A stretch of DNA of 64,000 bases from assembly GCF_019649055.1 (NCBI RefSeq), contig NW_026570484.1, forward strand, positions 1 through 64,000, written 5' to 3'. This document shows positions 60,501 to 64,000 of the stretch, piece by piece. The translations under genes and the position numbers were made by a program. Origin of the DNA: Paramacrobiotus metropolitanus. Its lineage: Eukaryota > Tardigrada > Eutardigrada > Parachela > Macrobiotidae. How positions within the stretch are numbered: position 1 is the first letter of the stretch; the number at the start of each line of letters is the position of its first letter. The notes beneath the pieces were generated by a model that had not been told where the DNA came from, made no database searches, and saw only the letters and a list, made by a program, of their open reading frames with translations.

Positions 60501-61340
60501 CCGGTTGATCTCTTCTGCAAAAGTGTATTCTTCGACAGCGTACGCATTATGCGATGTGGCGAACTGCCAGAGCATACTATCCTTTTTCGCCGATGACTGC
60601 GAATGCAGCTCCGAAAGCGCCGCATCGGAAATTTCACAAGGATATATATTGTTGCAACCTTGTTTCCTGTAGATATTTTGGTTCCTTCTTACCGGAGTCA
60701 GTGCACTGCTTGTACAGCGCTTTTATCTTGGCTTCGGCTAAAAATGCTGCGCCACGAGGTTTCACGTCTCCGTTTAGAAGTTCTAAAACAGAAAAAAAAC
60801 TGGATGGAGTGTTTATACGGCGACAAAGCTCACTGATTGCCTACTTTTGCCCATTTCACGGGTTTTTAGCTCGAGTTTAACAAACTCGCTGGTCCCGTCG
60901 TCTTGCGCATCTAGCCACTTTCCGCAGCTGTATTCGTAAAAATCACTGCATGGATCGATATCGGGACTGATCCTGTCGAGGAATTTGGCAGCTAGAAAAA
61001 TCTTAGCGGCTAAATCTATTCCTAGATCAATAAGTCAGACAGGAGCAGAGTATCTTTATACCGCCCGCAAAGCCATGATCGGCTAAAAATGTTTGTTTCT
61101 TATAGCGGAGGATGTTTCCGTTTATTGAGCAAATACATGATGAGTTAACCAGACGGGAAGAAATCATGCCAACCAACCTATTTCTTTGCAGGATGGAAAC
61201 TGACACGCCTCACTGATGGTTCCGGCAGGCGACGATTGGGAGCGCGTTTTGTTTTCTGCATCCCCGGAGCTTGTTGCAGCGCCAACTTTCCATAAAACAA
61301 CTAGCAGTGTAAGGGATATGGCACCATTCGCACGCCACAT
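57507..61340 (-). CDS. M13 (neprilysin-like) secreted metallopeptidase, copy 9 (second subgroup)
   Basis: Exons: 61178-61340, 60845-60991, 60693-60782, 60090-60514, 59234-59692, 58978-59157, 58743-58917, 58343-58653, 57748-57849, 57507-57683; 742 aa, intact. Start MWRANGAISLTLLVVLWKVG (signal peptide). Motifs CQFPSC, DPCSDFYEYSCGKW, NAWY, GHEITHGFDEFG, ENVADNGG. Exon 7 is two codons longer than elsewhere. C terminus QGVW. The 5' flank, introns and exon lengths match copy 8, so the two arose from one duplication. Intron 4 carries a 53-bp foldback absent from copy 8. Confidence 0.93.
57926..58287. mobile_element. Decayed MITE-like element in intron 8 of copy 9
   Basis: It is the homologue of the element at 51905-52224, with GCAACCG..AAAACCG at the left, CGGCGGACATTTTTCTCG and GTTTTGCCGGTAAC at the right. 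It is more diverged and slightly longer. Confidence 0.4.
59708..59760. mobile_element. 53-bp foldback element with 9-bp target duplication
   Basis: ATATGATTT occurs at 59699-59707 and again at 59761-59769, bracketing 53 bases. These form a hairpin with 14-bp perfect arms (GCTATTTTGCCGCA, 59715-59728, and its complement, 59740-59753). The same intron of copy 8 lacks the insert and the duplication. Confidence 0.7.
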
Positions 61341-62141
61341 TGCCTAGTCGGTGCTTTGGCTACGAAGAATTATTCTGCAGTGCGATATTAAACCATTCCT
61401 ATCAAGAAACCAGGGAACTCCTGCTTATAAGAAATACACTCCTTGCGTGAAACCAATTGTAGGTTTAATTACCGGAAAGATATTTTTCTTCGTTAGGGAT
61501 GCTTTCTTTCCGTCTGACAGCATGACCGGTACGGTGAGCGCTTATTTTCCGTAGGCAGAAATACAAAGTACATTGGTACAGCAGTGCGCGGACGTGTAAC
61601 GGGCCACGACGACGCATTCTGCTTACTGTTAACCTGCAATTTTTGCCGATCAGATAGTTACAGTCTCGTACATTGTCACCGAGTAAGTAAATCATACAGC
61701 GATACGGTGCGATCTAACTTTTTTAATTCAAAATTCTCACGGCTACAACCAGACACTGCTGCTTTATAATCAGATTAGGAAGTGAAAGCGGTGCAGATTC
61801 GTAGTCTATGCTTTTGCCTTTTCAAAGCTCATGCTGCCTTAACCGACTGTCTTAGACTGATAGAACATAATTCAAACGTTTCCGGTATTTTCCGCTGAGG
61901 CGGTTACGTTACTTACGTAAGCATGCTTATTTGTTATTTGCTAGTAACTGTTATTTACAATAAAATGGTTGAAAAGCGGTGTATTTATTAGCTGAAAAGG
62001 TTATGTCAACTCGTCATCGACAATCTAGTGCAAGTTTTACATGTGTCGTGAATCTCGTGATCACGTTTGCCATAGTAAGTAATACCGTACCCACAAATAA
62101 AAACACAGCCGTACTTTGCTATTGCTTTATTCGGCTAGTTG
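61341..62141. other. 5' flank of copy 9 and intergenic sequence
   Basis: 61510-61800 is homologous to the flank of copy 8. The remainder has no supported gene. Confidence 0.4.
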
Positions 62142-62195
62142 TTTCGAAAATAGCGGTTGACCGCTAAATGTAGCGGTCAACCGCTATTTTCGAAA
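62142..62195. repeat. Perfect 25-bp-arm palindrome
   Basis: Arms 62142-62166 (TTTCGAAAATAGCGGTTGAC..) and 62171-62195 are perfect inverted copies around a 4-nt loop AATG. Two further partial copies of the arm (TTGACCGCTAAATG and AATAGCGGTTGACC) follow within 55 bases, separated by an A11 run. This suggests the edge of a larger inverted-repeat element. Confidence 0.8.
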
Positions 62196-62682
62196 TTGAC
62201 CGCTAAATGTAAAAAAAAAAACTACAATAGCGGTTGACCACTAAATGGAAGTGAACCCGGTACATAGCGCCGCATTCGCGTGTATGCACAAAAACTTTTG
62301 CTTTCCCCGCGCTCAGAAGCACTTTTTTGCATAAATTTATGGCATTGTGTAGCCAGGCGATGTGCACACTCTGGCGAGAAAATGCGTATACTTTGGCGAG
62401 GACCTTCGCTACGCTTTGGTCGATTACCAGTTAAATTATTCAGTCAGCCAATACTTAGGAAAAGACAGACTTTCGCGCTGCGAGACTGATTTTGTGACAT
62501 TTTACAAAAGAGGAAACAAGTAAGATATGGAGAAGAACGGAAAAGCGAATCTAACAATGAGTAATCGGGTAGGGACGGTCGTATGGACACTGCCACCGTG
62601 CAAACGCTAAAAATGCAGACTGAACATTGGACGTTAGGGTATGCAATGTCGACGTGTCAGCTTGTCTCGCTCCAGCGATTGA

Positions 62683-63261
62683 TCATGTCGGATAATTGAC
62701 GGGTGTCCTGGTGGCAACGGTGGCGATGGCCCCCGTGATGTTTTTAGAGCTGTACACGCAGACCGTGCAGCTGGCGATCAAGGCCAGAGCCTGGAAGGCA
62801 AGCTCAATGACGATGAGTCTGGACCTTCCCGTCATGACGAAGACGACCGAGCGCTGAACATAACTGTCGAGAATTACGCTGTCGTACACCAGCAGGCCAA
62901 AAGCCAGTAGGCTGCTGTTGATGCTCAGCATTAGAACGGTGATGGCCAGGCATGGGGCGTTTGGTTTTGACCGGCTGACAGCTTGAGATGCGCACAGGGC
63001 CACAATACCGCAGACAATATAGACGAGGCCGGAGGCAAAACCCGTGTATAAGGTAAGACGAGCGCCATCATACAGTGCCATTCCTGTAATCAAAACATAT
63101 ATTTCTTATATAAAATTTTGAATTTTGAATGCCTAAGATTATTAATACAAATATTCAGTAGAAATAAATTCCAAGGAGTTTGCTGAATACCTACGACATC
63201 GCATATAAAAATGACAATGCCGCAAAAACTTTGAACGCCTCCTGAAGTGGAAAGTGCCATG
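62683..63261 (-). CDS. Small four-helix membrane protein (tetraspan topology)
   Basis: Two exons: 63195-63261 (start MALSTSGGVQSFCGIVIF; donor GTAGGT) and 62683-63083 (acceptor TTACAG, stop TGA), joining in phase 1 to a predicted 155 aa. There are four hydrophobic stretches: residues ~10-22 (weak, crossing the splice junction), ~36-58 (GFASGLVYIVCGIVALCASQ), ~68-95 (LAITVLMLS..LLAFGLLVY) and ~113-135 (LIVIELAFQALALIASCTVC), with short cytosolic tails. Size and topology recall MS4A/CD20-like or other tetraspan proteins, but no diagnostic motif is visible and I do not assign a family. Splicing is inferred from borders and reading frame only. Confidence 0.6.
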
Positions 63262-64000
63262 ATAGTGGATAATATTCTCTAATGTCGGTGGAGGGGAAGT
63301 AATTACGCTCAGACTTTACTGGGAGAAGCTACAACAGATAAGAGTATATTAAGCAGAATTTATTTGATAACTGCAGCAGCAAAATCGACTCAGCTAGCGT
63401 TCTCGGTGTAAAGTGTAAACCGGCATCAGCCGCGTCACCAAACCCGTGTGGCGATATTTATCATTACGTCCGATCATTATGCATTCATGCTTAACCATGA
63501 AGTAGACTAAAACATACTCCTCAAATGCTCCTGCGTAATGGACAGAGTCTAAAAATATCCCGCCATGCAAAGGTACTCCCGATCAACTTAGCATATCGGC
63601 GCGTCACTCGGACTGTCATGGATGCAGCTCGTTCCTCAGTGCACATAGTAGAAAACTAGCAGCGGGTGGTTGTGAATGACATTTTTTTGCAGCGAAAGAA
63701 CACATTGCCATCGCCAAAGCATACTTTCTGTGGGAATGCATTTATGGAACTGGAAAAGTGTTACGTGATGCGCAATGTGGTGAACCACTAACATCAACAC
63801 AATAATATCGTGAAAATAAACTGTACAACCAATTGCGCGTGGACGTGCGGCAGAGGTACAAGCGCCGTAATCTTATACAGATACCAAGTTACGTCTTGCA
63901 GCTCTGACATCGCAAACTTAGTTTATCGATGCAATGTTAAGCAAGCCGGTGTTTTTATTTCACGCCCAGAAAGGCAAAGGAAAGAATAATCAGCAACAGC
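63262..64000. other. No gene recognised at right edge
   Basis: It presumably includes the promoter and 5' UTR of the minus-strand tetraspan gene. No clear TATA, domain or repeat is seen. Confidence 0.35.

Overview
The window looks like a compact-genome animal, probably an ecdysozoan; a tardigrade is plausible but not proven. The genes have many short introns with GT/AG borders, the proteins are metazoan families, and there are no operons or Shine-Dalgarno sites.

Layout. At 1-9.7 kb there is one plus-strand gene for a Dbl-type Rho guanine-nucleotide exchange factor of the ARHGEF4/SPATA13/ARHGEF9 kind. At least five exons are visible, preceded by promoter-like sequence and long introns. From 10.1 to 61.3 kb a head-to-tail minus-strand array of nine M13 (neprilysin-like) metallopeptidase genes fills most of the window. 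Seven copies (1, 4, 5, 6, 7, 8, 9) have complete 10-exon reading frames of about 736-742 aa with signal peptide, NAxY, HExxH, ENxAD and VH..xxWR motifs. Copy 2 is an exploded pseudogene and copy 3 a frameshifted one. Two further relic last exons (15.8-16.0 and 34.2-34.4 kb) show the array was once larger. Copies 1-7 share a 5' flanking block. Copies 8-9 form a second subgroup. At the right edge (62.7-63.3 kb, minus strand) lies a small two-exon gene for a four-helix membrane protein.

Mobile DNA. An 8.2-kb LTR composite (16277-24479, 5-bp target duplication) sits in the last exon of M13 copy 2. It has three 177-bp LTRs. Each LTR carries a tRNA-like Pol III cassette ending in T5, and the LTRs are followed by an initiator-tRNA-Met-type primer site. 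A stand-alone 531-bp relative lies at 33423-33953. These are miniature LTR elements (TRIM-like) comparable in logic to plant Cassandra elements, but with a tRNA-like rather than a 5S cassette. Inside the composite, and antisense to its primer site, lies a 7-kb Ty3/gypsy-type gag-protease region. It is saturated with the nonamer AAAGGTCAC in all three reading frames and in the leader. A LINE tail sits in exon 1 of copy 2. At least six small inverted-repeat (MITE-like) elements and several near-perfect palindromes lie between and inside the peptidase genes; paralogous copies supply empty-site comparisons for two of them.

How it fits together. The peptidases are predicted secreted zinc endopeptidases. 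The whole cluster has lost both cysteines of one classical neprilysin disulfide, and one copy (5) has altered active-site neighbourhoods. The array looks like an active birth-and-death family littered with recent insertions.
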